Shown: positions 50,671-58,404 of the stretch, piece by piece
How positions within the stretch are numbered: the first letter of the stretch is position 1
Layout of the letters: the number at the start of each line of letters is the position of its first letter
Assembly (NCBI GenBank): GCA_013141415.1
Contig: JABFQY010000001.1
Location: forward strand, 1 to 64,000
Source: Kiritimatiellaceae bacterium
Lineage (GTDB): Bacteria > Verrucomicrobiota > Kiritimatiellia > Kiritimatiellales > Tichowtungiaceae
Direction: 5' to 3'
Length of the DNA: 64,000 nt
Made by a program: the position numbers and the translations under genes
Notes under the pieces: generated by a model
What the model was told of the DNA's origin: nothing
Databases searched by the model: none
The model's input: only the letters and a program-made list of their open reading frames with translations

Positions 50671-51671
50671 TAGAATAGTTTCCACCAGGGTTTTTTCAGC
50701 GGTTGCGGAACGACAATTTCAGCAGCCGGAATTTCTTCTGTTGCAAAGGGGTCGGCTTCGATCGCTGGCACCGGAGTGTTGGTTGCCGTTTCGCTCACAA
50801 CAGGAGCGAGCGCTTTTTCTGCTTCAACAGCCGGAGCCGCGGGTGTCGGCTCGCAAATGGGGGCCGGCGCAGGGAGCGGCGTCTTTGGGGCAGGCTCAAT
50901 AACAGGCGCGGGCACAACCTTTACCGGAGCTTTTGGTGCCGGTTCGACAACCGGTGCAGGCACAATGGCCGGGGCTTTGGGTGTTACAGTTGTGCCGGAC
51001 TCGATCGGCTTCGGTGCGGCGGGTTTGATGACGGGAAGTTTTTCCGCCTCGGCCGCAGGGGTAACGGGCGGCGGCGGAAGCGTTCTGACGTCCTGCCATT
51101 TATTCAGATCAGTTGAGAACTCGCGCTGAGCAGTTGCTTCAAGCTGCGCGTTGCGACGGTAGTTCCACCAGTGAACATTTTTCATCGTCGGATTAATCTG
51201 CTCAATCGAATAGCCGTAACGCTTCGCAAGCTGATCCCAATTACTGAAAGAGAAGTCGAAATGAAGGCCGAGTAAATGGAGCATCACGCGCGGATCGGTG
51301 GATGTCAGGCGGCTGGCGCCTTCACACCATGTGCTGTTCGGAATTAATACATCCGGGGCGCGAACCCGTTCGTTTTCAACAATGACAGCGTGTTTCGGCC
51401 GGTTGGCGAAGAAGGTTCCGCTGGTATAGTCCCCGACCGGAACGGCAACCCAGTCGTCACCGTTCCATGCATGGAGCTTCAAACTGCCGCGCGTAAGCTG
51501 GTAGCTCACCAGCAGAACCGGATAGCGGCGGGAAATATCCTGTCCGACCTGAATCGGAATTACGTCGCGCGGCACCACCAGCATCGTGATGGTATTCTCC
51601 TGACCGGCCTGGGCAGGCAGTGAAAAGGCGGACAGAATAAAAACAATCGCCAGAACCAGTTGTTTGAACAT
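50670..51671 (-). CDS. Secreted Pro/Ala-rich protein of unknown function
   Basis: This 333-residue protein has a signal peptide (LAIVFILSAFSLPAQA) and an N-terminal domain of about 170 residues that I do not recognise (VVPRDVIPIQVGQDISRRYP and HAWNGDDWVAVPVGDY). The second half is a low-complexity Pro/Ala/Glu region with repeats of the form PAPVxEPAPKxP, likely an extended linker through the cell wall or periplasm, ending in PWWKLF. It is followed by the lipoprotein gene and probably works with it at the envelope. Confidence 0.65.
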   Translation of the reverse strand: MFKQLVLAIVFILSAFSLPAQAGQENTITMLVVPRDVIPIQVGQDISRRYPVLLVSYQLTRGSLKLHAWNGDDWVAVPVGDYTSGTFFANRPKHAVIVENERVRAPDVLIPNSTWCEGASRLTSTDPRVMLHLLGLHFDFSFSNWDQLAKRYGYSIEQINPTMKNVHWWNYRRNAQLEATAQREFSTDLNKWQDVRTLPPPPVTPAAEAEKLPVIKPAAPKPIESGTTVTPKAPAIVPAPVVEPAPKAPVKVVPAPVIEPAPKTPLPAPAPICEPTPAAPAVEAEKALAPVVSETATNTPVPAIEADPFATEEIPAAEIVVPQPLKKPWWKLF

Positions 51672-51686
51672 AGTCGAGTCCTCTTC

Positions 51687-52205
51687 TTAAGCCTGTGCGG
51701 CGGCGGCAGGCGCGGGCGGCAGCCGCAGGCTGAGCTTGTCATCAATCATCATCAAGGCCGCGCCGTTGTCGCCGATCATTCTCAGACGATCAACGATTTC
51801 TTTCGCGTTGGCTTCTTCTTCGACCTGTTCGGTGATGAACCACTGCAGAAAGACCTGTGTGGCGTGGTCTTTCTCTTCCACCGCGATGTTCAGCAGTTCG
51901 TTAATCGACTCCGTCACAAACCGCTCGTGTTTCTGGCTGGCTTCGAAAGCGCCGAGGATCGAGCCGAAATCGGCAGGCGGCTCGTCGATTTTCAGCAACC
52001 GGGCTTCACCGCCGTGCTGCATGACGTAGTCGAACATTTTGGTCATGTGGATGACTTCTTCGTCGTATTGGATGCGGAACCAGTGTTCGCACCCCGGCAT
52101 GTTGACTTTGTTGCAATAGGCCGACATAGCGAGGTAAAGATAAGCGGAGTAAAATTCCTTATTAATCTGCGCGTTCAGCGCCTTTTCCATCTTTTTTGTG
52201 ATCAT
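51687..52205 (-). CDS. Ferritin
   Basis: This protein of about 172 residues is a bacterial non-haem ferritin that stores iron as a 24-mer. The four-helix bundle and ferroxidase ligands are seen in INKEFYSAYLYLAMSAYCNK, then EHWFRIQYDEEVIHMTKMFD and QWFITEQVEEEANAKEIVD. The start at 52205 is preceded by ggggag. The last 15 residues are a Pro/Ala tail beyond the usual end. It is divergent from mutY with a gap of about 40 bases. Confidence 0.93.
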   Translation of the reverse strand: MITKKMEKALNAQINKEFYSAYLYLAMSAYCNKVNMPGCEHWFRIQYDEEVIHMTKMFDYVMQHGGEARLLKIDEPPADFGSILGAFEASQKHERFVTESINELLNIAVEEKDHATQVFLQWFITEQVEEEANAKEIVDRLRMIGDNGAALMMIDDKLSLRLPPAPAAAAQA

Positions 52206-52245
52206 GATTGAATCTCCCCTTGTTTGCAGGAATTCTAGCCCAACT

Positions 52246-53379
52246 ATGCAGGCAGTCAAATCACAACCCCCGAAAATAGCCAGCCTTCAAAAGGCGGTTA
52301 AGTTGTGCCTTCTGCCATGGTTTGAAACAAACGCCCGCGATCTGCCGTGGCGCCGCAACCGTACGCCGTACCGTGTCTGGGTATCGGAGATCATGCTTCA
52401 GCAGACGCGGGTTGATACCGTAATTCCGTACTATCGCCGCTGGATGAAGGCCTTTCCGTCGTGGAAGGCGCTGGCCTGTGCGCCGCAAAGCGACGTTCTA
52501 AAATGCTGGGAAGGGCTGGGCTACTACAGCCGAGCCCGCAATTTGCACGCCGCCGCAAAAATTATTTCGGATGAATTTGGCGGAAAGATTCCGTCTTCGG
52601 TTGCCGACCTGAAGAAGTTGCCGGGCATAGGCGCTTACACGGCGGCGGCGATTTCCAGTTTGGCCTTTAATGAGGACGCGGCGGTTGTCGATGGAAACGT
52701 CGTTCGCGTTCTGAGTCGCCTTTTCGTCTTTGGCGGCGACACGCGTTCGACGGCGGGCAAAAAACAGATGCAAGTCTGGGCCGACGGTCTGCTGGTGAAG
52801 GGCCGGGCGGGACAATTTAACGAAGCCATGATGGAGCTTGGCGCACTGGTTTGTCTGCCGAAGAATCCGAAATGCCCGGAGTGTCCACTGTCGAAAAGTT
52901 GCGCCGCCTTTGCCGGAGGTGCCCCGGATAAGTTTCCTGTAATGAGGAAAAAGAAAAAAGTTCCGCACATCGTCGTTGGCGCGGCGGTTGCCGCCAACCG
53001 CAAAGGCGAGGTGCTGATTGCCCAGCGCAAACAGGACGATATGCTCGGCGGACTTTGGGAGTTTCCCGGCGGCAAGCAGGAGCCGGACGAGACGATTCAG
53101 GAGTGCGTCGCCCGCGAACTGTCAGAGGAGCTTGGCATCAAAACCGCTGTCGGAGAACATCTTATGACAGTGAAACACGCCTACAGCCACTTCACCATGA
53201 CGATGCATGTGCACCGCGCCAAAATTATTTCGGGGCGTCCGCGCCCGATCCATTGCGCCGATTACGACTGGGTAAAGGTTCCTGACCTTGGGAACTTTGC
53301 CTGGTCCAAAGCCGATTTGCAGGTTGTCGAAAAACTGCAGGGCCGTCCGGCGGGGTTAAAAAAACGGAAAAAAGGTTGA
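52246..53379 (+). CDS. mutY: A/G-specific adenine DNA glycosylase
   Basis: This protein of about 377 residues removes adenine opposite 8-oxoguanine. The catalytic Glu is in SEIMLQQTRV (Glu48), the helix-hairpin-helix is LPGIGAYTAAAI, the catalytic Asp is in VVDGNVVRVL, and the iron-sulfur cluster cysteines are CPKCPECPLSKSC-like (CLPKNPKCPECPLSKSC). The C-terminus carries a Nudix-type domain whose box GGKQEPDETIQECVARELSE followed by ELGI is complete, which suggests it may also hydrolyse nucleotides rather than only recognise 8-oxoG. The start at 52246 was chosen because the longer frame overlaps the ferritin start region. Confidence 0.95.
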   Translation: MQAVKSQPPKIASLQKAVKLCLLPWFETNARDLPWRRNRTPYRVWVSEIMLQQTRVDTVIPYYRRWMKAFPSWKALACAPQSDVLKCWEGLGYYSRARNLHAAAKIISDEFGGKIPSSVADLKKLPGIGAYTAAAISSLAFNEDAAVVDGNVVRVLSRLFVFGGDTRSTAGKKQMQVWADGLLVKGRAGQFNEAMMELGALVCLPKNPKCPECPLSKSCAAFAGGAPDKFPVMRKKKKVPHIVVGAAVAANRKGEVLIAQRKQDDMLGGLWEFPGGKQEPDETIQECVARELSEELGIKTAVGEHLMTVKHAYSHFTMTMHVHRAKIISGRPRPIHCADYDWVKVPDLGNFAWSKADLQVVEKLQGRPAGLKKRKKG

Positions 53380-53460
53380 TGCCGGGGGGTGAATCATATA
53401 GACAGGTTCCTCTTTTTCCGCGGACAGGAGTCCGCAACTTGGACTGGAGATTACAGAAAT

Positions 53461-53769
53461 ATGGCAACAAAAATACGTTTACGTCGAATGGGCACCATCA
53501 AAAAGCCGTTTTACCGCATTGTGGTGGCTGATTCCCGCTTCGCGACCACCGGTCGCTTCCTCGAAATTCTCGGCTGGTACGATCCCAAGCAGAAGAAAGA
53601 CAATTTCAGCGTCAATGTTGAACGCGTCAAACACTGGATTGGCACTGGCGCGCAGCTTTCCAACACCGCCGCGAACCTTTTGAAGCGGGCCGAAGCCGGC
53701 GAAGGTGTTCCTGTTGGCGCAGCTCCGGCTGCCGCCGCTAAGGCCGCCTCCGAACAGCAGGAGGCTTAA
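53461..53769 (+). CDS. rpsP: 30S ribosomal protein S16
   Basis: This 102-residue protein is ribosomal protein S16: ATKIRLRRMGTIKKPFYRIV, then ADSRFATTGRFLEILGWYDP and VNVERVKHWIGTGAQLSNTA. The C-terminal Ala/Glu-rich extension after residue 80 is common. A small hairpin, gcggac-agga-gtccgc at 53420-53435, sits in the leader and may take part in regulation. It starts the rpsP-khpA-trmD-rplS cluster and is followed by khpA after two bases. Confidence 0.96.
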   Translation: MATKIRLRRMGTIKKPFYRIVVADSRFATTGRFLEILGWYDPKQKKDNFSVNVERVKHWIGTGAQLSNTAANLLKRAEAGEGVPVGAAPAAAAKAASEQQEA

Positions 53770-53771
53770 AC

Positions 53772-54002
53772 ATGAAGAAGCTCGTAAAGCAGATGGTCGC
53801 CGCTCTGGTTGACCACCCCCGCCATGTCAAGATCACTGAAGTCAAAGGCGAAAAAAGCGTCGTCTATGAACTGCGCTGTCACGAAAAAGATGTCGGCAAA
53901 GTGATTGGTCGCAGCGGAAAAACCGTTGGCGCCATGCGTACACTTCTCGGCGCAATCGCCGCCCGTGACGGTCGCCGCGCAATGCTCGAAGTTGTGGAAT
54001 AA
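53772..54002 (+). CDS. khpA: KH-domain RNA-binding protein KhpA
   Basis: This 76-residue protein is a single KH domain with the GxxG loop in IGRSGKTVGAMRTLLGAIAA. It binds RNA, usually with KhpB, and is found between rpsP and the ribosome-maturation genes in many bacteria. It is followed by an intrinsic terminator rather than reading directly into trmD. Confidence 0.93.
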   Translation: MKKLVKQMVAALVDHPRHVKITEVKGEKSVVYELRCHEKDVGKVIGRSGKTVGAMRTLLGAIAARDGRRAMLEVVE

Positions 54003-54024
54003 AAAACCGCACCGTGGTACAAAG

Positions 54025-54047
54025 GCGGCCGAGAGGCCGCTTTTTTT
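54025..54047 (+). terminator. Intrinsic terminator between khpA and trmD
   Basis: The arms gcggcc (54025-54030) and ggccgc (54035-54040) surround a GAGA loop and are followed by seven T. The T-tract ends three bases before the trmD ATG, so it occupies the place of the trmD ribosome-binding site. Confidence 0.85.
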
Positions 54048-54050
54048 GTT

Positions 54051-54749
54051 ATGCAGATCGACGTGATAGCTCTTTTCCCGGAAATGCTCGACGGCTTCCT
54101 CGGCCAGAGCATGATGAAGCGTGCCGCCAAGGCAGGCCACGTCAGCTTTCGGTTCATCAACCTCCGTGACTTCGCCGAAGACAAACATCGCACGACCGAC
54201 GAACGTCCGTTCGGCGGCGGCCCCGGCATGGTCATGAAGCCCGAACCGATTTTTAAAGCGGTCGAATCCATTCGTACGGAAAAATCCCGCGTCATTCTGA
54301 TGTGCCCGCAAGGGAAGCCGTTTGCCCAGAAGCGGGCGCAGAAACTTTCGACCGAAGAACACCTGATTTTTGTCTGCGGTCATTACGAAGGAATAGACGA
54401 GCGGATCCGCGCGGCGCTCATCGACGAAGAAATTTCCATTGGTGATTATGTGCTGACCAACGGTGTATTGCCTGCGGCGGTTGTAATCGACGCGGTCGTG
54501 CGGCTGATTCCCGGCGTGCTGGGCGGGGAGGGTTCCGCCGAGCAGGAATCATTCAGTGAACCGCTTCTGGAATATCCGCAGTACACCCGGCCGGCCGAAT
54601 TCCGCGGCATGGTTGTGCCCGAAGAACTGGTTTCCGGCGACCACGCCGCCATTGCAAAATGGCGGCGCCAGCAGTCTGAAAAACGGACTGAGGAACGCCG
54701 CCCCGACCTGCGGACCTGCCGTCCGGCAGAAAACGGAGATGGCGCTTGA
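54051..54749 (+). CDS. trmD: tRNA (guanine-N1)-methyltransferase
   Basis: This 232-residue enzyme makes m1G37 in tRNAs, using S-adenosylmethionine, and prevents frameshifting. It is a SPOUT trefoil-knot protein: [57 protein letters not shown] and [20 protein letters not shown] are all present. The start is fixed by family alignment, but no Shine-Dalgarno sequence is available because a terminator T-tract directly precedes it. Transcription of trmD-rplS therefore depends on readthrough or an undetected promoter. Confidence 0.95.
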   Translation: MQIDVIALFPEMLDGFLGQSMMKRAAKAGHVSFRFINLRDFAEDKHRTTDERPFGGGPGMVMKPEPIFKAVESIRTEKSRVILMCPQGKPFAQKRAQKLSTEEHLIFVCGHYEGIDERIRAALIDEEISIGDYVLTNGVLPAAVVIDAVVRLIPGVLGGEGSAEQESFSEPLLEYPQYTRPAEFRGMVVPEELVSGDHAAIAKWRRQQSEKRTEERRPDLRTCRPAENGDGA

Positions 54750-54813
54750 CCGAAAGACGCAGTTGGGTATTATTCGACGCTCACTTTTGGAATCTGGAAG
54801 AAAGAGAACAATT

Positions 54814-55161
54814 ATGAACCCGGTAGTCGCAAATATAGGCAAAGAGCAGTGCACCAAGGAAATTCCCGCTTTCAATATCGGTGATACCGTTGACGTGCAT
54901 GTAAAAATTAAAGAAGGCACCAAGGAACGCATTCAGGTGTACACCGGCACGGTCATCGCCCGTGAAGGCTCCGGCGTTTCCGAAACATTTGTTGTTCGCC
55001 GTGTCGCTTTCGGCGAAGGCATCGAACGCGTATTCCCGTTGCAAAGCCCGAACATCGCGAAGATTGAAGTGGTGCGCAGCGGCAAGACCCGCCGTGCGAA
55101 ACTTTACTATCTCCGTGACATTTCCGGCAAAAAAGCGCGCATCAAAGAACGCCGCGCGTAG
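54814..55161 (+). CDS. rplS: 50S ribosomal protein L19
   Basis: This 115-residue protein is ribosomal protein L19: [20 protein letters not shown] near 22-41, [20 protein letters not shown] and [20 protein letters not shown]. The start at 54814 is preceded by a ggaagaaagag region. It follows trmD after 64 bases, the usual order. A perfect intrinsic terminator follows at 55187-55218, inside the start of rnhB. Confidence 0.96.
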   Translation: MNPVVANIGKEQCTKEIPAFNIGDTVDVHVKIKEGTKERIQVYTGTVIAREGSGVSETFVVRRVAFGEGIERVFPLQSPNIAKIEVVRSGKTRRAKLYYLRDISGKKARIKERRA

Positions 55162-55167
55162 GGTTCA

Positions 55168-55812
55168 ATGGACATGCTCCGCTATGAAAAAGAGGCCTGG
55201 AATTCAGGCCTCTTTTTTATTGCCGGAATTGACGAAGCCGGGCGCGGTCCACTGGCCGGCCCGGTCGTGGCCGCCGCAGTCGCTTTTGAACGCGGCCCGC
55301 TCGAAAACGGCGGCGCAGAAATTTTCTCCGGACTCACCGACTCCAAAGCACTTTCTGAGAAGCGGCGTGAACATTTTTTTGAGCGGCTTCAAGGTTGCAG
55401 CTTTGCCCGCATCGGTTGTGCTGTTATCGGGCCGGAAATTATTGATGACATCAATATTCTGCAGGCGACATGGAAAGCCATGGCCGAAGCCGTTGCGCAG
55501 ATCAGCCCGCGACCTGATCTGGCGCTGGTTGATGGCCGTCCGGTTCGCGGACTCTGTTGTAAATCGCAAAGCATCGTTAAAGGCGATGCACAAAGCCTCT
55601 CAATCGCCGCCGCCAGCGTTATCGCTAAAGTCACTCGCGACCGCCTGATGGTTGAGCTCGATGCCAGATTTCCAGAATACGGTTTTGCCAAACATAAAGG
55701 CTACGGCACCAAGGAACATCTAGCCGCCATCCGCTGTCACGGCCCGTGCCCCCATCATCGCAAAACGTTTCGACCGGTCTCTGATTTCGGCCAGGGAGAA
55801 TTGGAGCTGTGA
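55168..55812 (+). CDS. rnhB: Ribonuclease HII
   Basis: This 214-residue enzyme cleaves RNA in RNA-DNA hybrids, including single ribonucleotides. The active-site acidic residues lie in IAGIDEAGRGPLAGPVVAAA (Asp-Glu), GLTDSKALSEKRRE and ALVDGRP, and AKHKGYGTKEHLAAI follows. The N-terminus MLRYEKEAWNSG matches the family's usual opening, so the start at 55168 is right even though a 13-bp terminator hairpin is encoded by these codons. It overlaps yraN by four bases. Confidence 0.95.
   Translation: MDMLRYEKEAWNSGLFFIAGIDEAGRGPLAGPVVAAAVAFERGPLENGGAEIFSGLTDSKALSEKRREHFFERLQGCSFARIGCAVIGPEIIDDINILQATWKAMAEAVAQISPRPDLALVDGRPVRGLCCKSQSIVKGDAQSLSIAAASVIAKVTRDRLMVELDARFPEYGFAKHKGYGTKEHLAAIRCHGPCPHHRKTFRPVSDFGQGELEL
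55187..55218 (+). terminator. Intrinsic terminator embedded in the 5' codons of rnhB
   Basis: The arms aaaaagaggcctg (55187-55199) and caggcctcttttt (55205-55217) are perfect 13-bp complements around a 5-base loop and are followed by further T. It lies 26 bases after the rplS stop but 19 bases downstream of the rnhB start codon, so it overlaps conserved rnhB codons. Confidence 0.85.
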
Positions 55813-56216
55813 ACTGGTTGTTCCGATGGTTCAGAAAAGAAGCCGCGCATTTGCGCACGGGGCGGATCGGCGAGGCGCAGGCGGAAAAGTTTCTGAAAAA
55901 AGCCGGATTGAAAATCATCGCCCGGAATGTGCGGGTGGGGTACGACGAGATCGACCTGATTGCCAAGCAGGGCGACACGCTGATTTTTGTAGAGGTTAAA
56001 ACCCGCGCGAACGAAGACTTCGGCCGGCCAGTGGCGGCAGTCAATCGAGCTAAACGGAAGAAGTTATCGCGTGCCGCGATTCACTTTCTGAAAAACCGAA
56101 AATTACGTCCACCGTACATTCGCTTCGATGTAGTCGAGGTGATTGGCGACAAGCCGGAAATCCGTCACATTCAAAACGCCTTCACGCTTGAAGGCGGGTA
56201 TCGCATCTGGTGGTGA
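55809..56216 (+). CDS. yraN: UPF0102/YraN family nuclease-like protein
   Basis: This 135-residue protein belongs to the YraN family with a PD-(D/E)XK-like core: GRIGEAQAEKFLKKAGLKII, then ARNVRVGYDEIDLIAKQGDT and LIFVEVKTRANEDFG, which keep the Glu, Asp and Glu-x-Lys positions. It starts at GTG, overlapping the rnhB stop, a common gene order. The function is not established but a role in recombination has been proposed. It converges on rny with a gap of five bases. Confidence 0.9.
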   Translation: MNWLFRWFRKEAAHLRTGRIGEAQAEKFLKKAGLKIIARNVRVGYDEIDLIAKQGDTLIFVEVKTRANEDFGRPVAAVNRAKRKKLSRAAIHFLKNRKLRPPYIRFDVVEVIGDKPEIRHIQNAFTLEGGYRIWW

Positions 56217-56221
56217 CTAAA

Positions 56222-57793
56222 TTATTTGGCGTATTCGATGGCGCGGGTTTCGCGGATGACCGTCACTTTGACTTGGCCGGGATATTTGACTTCGGTTTGG
56301 ATGCGGTTGGCGATTTCCCGCGCCAGAATCAGCGCGCGGGCATCATCCACCTTGTCACCCTCCACGATCACACGCAGTTCACGTCCCGCCTGAATGGCGT
56401 AGCACTTGTCGACGCCTTTGAATGAGGTTGCGATTTTTTCGAGCTTATCGAGACGCTGGAAGTAGAGGTCGGTGGTGTCCATGCGCGCACCGGGCCGGGC
56501 GGCAGTCATGGCGTCGGCGGCGGAGGCCAGCACAGCATAGACGCTGTTCTTTTCGACGTCGTCATGATGCGCGGCGACAGCGTTATAGATCAGCGGCGCC
56601 TCGCCGTATTTGCGGAGCAGGTTGGCGCCGATGACGGCGTGAGAGCCTTCGACTTCGTGGTCAACGGCTTTTCCGAGGTCATGAAAAATGCCGACGCGTC
56701 TGGCGAGGTCGACATCCAGGCCGAGATCGGCGGCCATCATGGCCATCAGCGAGGCCATTTCAATGGAGTGGTCGAGCACGTTTTGTTTATAGCTGGTGCG
56801 GTATTTCAGACGTCCAAGAATTTTAACCAGCTCCGGCGCGACGCCGGAGATGCCGAGTTTATAGAGGGCGTCTTCGCCTGCCTGCCGGATAATTTCGTCA
56901 ACTTCCGTGCGGGTCTTTTTAACCGTTTCCTCGATGCTGGCCGGATGGATTCGTCCGTCGGCGATCAGTTTTTCGAGCGCGACACGCGCCACTTCGCGGC
57001 GCACCGGATCAAAGCTGGAAAGCTGAACCATGCCGGGCGTTTCATCGACAATCAGATTGACGCCTGATTCCATTTCAAACGATTTGAAGTTGCGGCCTTC
57101 TTTGCCGATCAGGCGGCCCTTCATGTCTTCAGAGGGAATTGCCACCTGTGTTACGGTGATATTACTGACGTGTTCACCGGCGTAGCGCTCAATGGCTGTA
57201 CAGATCAGATCGCGGGCTTCAGCCCGAACCTGCTCATAAACGGTTTTCTGCTGATGCCGGATCAGCCCGCTGATTTCCGATTCCAGCTCTTTTTCCATCT
57301 GCTCCATGATTAATTTGCGCGCATCTTCTCTGGAAAGATTTCCCGCCTCCTGAACGCGCCGGGTTTCTTCTTCAATCCGGCTTTTCAGCTCGGCCTGCTG
57401 AGCCTTGAGGTCCTCATTCTGCCGCTCCGCCTTATCGATTTTTTCGGTCAGCGCACGATCCTTGGCCTCAAGCAGTTCGAGTTTTCTGGAAATATCTTTT
57501 TCACGGGCGACAACGCGGTCTTCCAGCGCAATGATACTTTGCCGTTTGGTTTCCTGCTCCCTTTCGGCCCGCTCGCGCGCCTTGAGCACTTCTTCGCGGG
57601 CGTTTACATCCGCTTCGTGTTTAATCGCTTCGGCCTGTTTTTTTGCCTCTTCCAGAATGACTGCGCCCCGATGACTGGCAGCCACCGCATTGGTGCGGGT
57701 TAGATAAGCGTGAAAAAAGAAGCCGAGAATGACGAACCCGATACTGAGTACGAAATCCTGCATTCCGCCCCACCAGATTTCTAAACTGTCCAT
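56222..57793 (-). CDS. rny: Ribonuclease Y
   Basis: This 523-residue protein is RNase Y, the membrane-anchored endonuclease that starts mRNA decay. It has an N-terminal membrane helix (FVLSIGFVILGFFFHAYL), a long coiled coil near 45-170, a KH domain (IPSEDMKGRLIGKEGRNFKS) and an HD domain with FHDLGKAVDHEVEGSHAVIG and AHHDDVE. Full length and all domains agree with the family. It is followed on the same strand by no near gene and is divergent from none; the 5-formyl-THF ligase gene upstream is transcribed in the same direction. Confidence 0.95.
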   Translation of the reverse strand: MDSLEIWWGGMQDFVLSIGFVILGFFFHAYLTRTNAVAASHRGAVILEEAKKQAEAIKHEADVNAREEVLKARERAEREQETKRQSIIALEDRVVAREKDISRKLELLEAKDRALTEKIDKAERQNEDLKAQQAELKSRIEEETRRVQEAGNLSREDARKLIMEQMEKELESEISGLIRHQQKTVYEQVRAEARDLICTAIERYAGEHVSNITVTQVAIPSEDMKGRLIGKEGRNFKSFEMESGVNLIVDETPGMVQLSSFDPVRREVARVALEKLIADGRIHPASIEETVKKTRTEVDEIIRQAGEDALYKLGISGVAPELVKILGRLKYRTSYKQNVLDHSIEMASLMAMMAADLGLDVDLARRVGIFHDLGKAVDHEVEGSHAVIGANLLRKYGEAPLIYNAVAAHHDDVEKNSVYAVLASAADAMTAARPGARMDTTDLYFQRLDKLEKIATSFKGVDKCYAIQAGRELRVIVEGDKVDDARALILAREIANRIQTEVKYPGQVKVTVIRETRAIEYAK

Positions 57794-57858
57794 AGACGCA
57801 CTTTCTTTTCAGAGTTTTGTTTTCGTGAATTGAGAATAGCTCCGACAACTCCGCTTGT

Positions 57859-58404
57859 CTAACTGTTCATCGCAATTTCAAGAATCCGCTTTTCTGTTAT
57901 CAGCCAGTTCGCCCGGACATCATGTTCCTCTGCCGGAACAGTTTCTAAATACTGGAAGTCGAAACAAACGCCGGCACGTACAGTGCGGTACTGCGGCAGT
58001 AAACGGTCATAAAACCCGCCGCCGCGCCCGATCCGGCGGCCTGCGCGGTCAAATGCCACGCCCGGCACAATAATCAGGTCAAGTTCGTTTTCCTCCGCGA
58101 AAACCGGAGCCGCCGGTTCCAGAATACCGAAACGCCCTGTTTTTAATTCTGCCGTAAGCCGCGCCATCCGGTAAAGGCCGGACTCCGGATCGAACGCCGG
58201 AACGAAAAATATTTTTTCCAAACACCGGAAGAGAGGAGCGATGTTCACCTCATCCGGAAGCGGCATGTAGGCTCCGACGGTTCGCGCAGAACGGAAGATT
58301 TTCAGCGATTGGAGATTTTCCACGGCTCCGGCGCTTAAAGCGTCCAGATTCCGAAAACTTTTTTTCCGCTCGGCAATTTTCGCGCGTATTTCCGCTTTCG
58401 TCAT
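57859..58404 (-). CDS. 5-formyltetrahydrofolate cyclo-ligase
   Basis: This 181-residue enzyme converts 5-formyl-THF to 5,10-methenyl-THF using ATP. The family signature GRRIGRGGGFYDRLLPQY is present near 129-146, with VGAYMPLPDEVNIAPLF and LIIVPGVAFDRAGR. It overlaps the rarA stop by four bases, so the two genes are co-transcribed. I looked for a 6S RNA, which often lies next to this gene, and saw none in the 65 bases to rny. Confidence 0.92.
   Translation of the reverse strand: MTKAEIRAKIAERKKSFRNLDALSAGAVENLQSLKIFRSARTVGAYMPLPDEVNIAPLFRCLEKIFFVPAFDPESGLYRMARLTAELKTGRFGILEPAAPVFAEENELDLIIVPGVAFDRAGRRIGRGGGFYDRLLPQYRTVRAGVCFDFQYLETVPAEEHDVRANWLITEKRILEIAMNS

Noticed and set aside
53376-53402. 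rpsP promoter (TTGATG and TATAGA)
   Set aside because: The spacing of about 15 bases is short and the -35 lies within the end of mutY, so the call is too weak.
57794-57858. 6S RNA next to the 5-formyl-THF cyclo-ligase gene
   Set aside because: The gap is only 65 bases, too short for 6S RNA, and no matching fold is evident.
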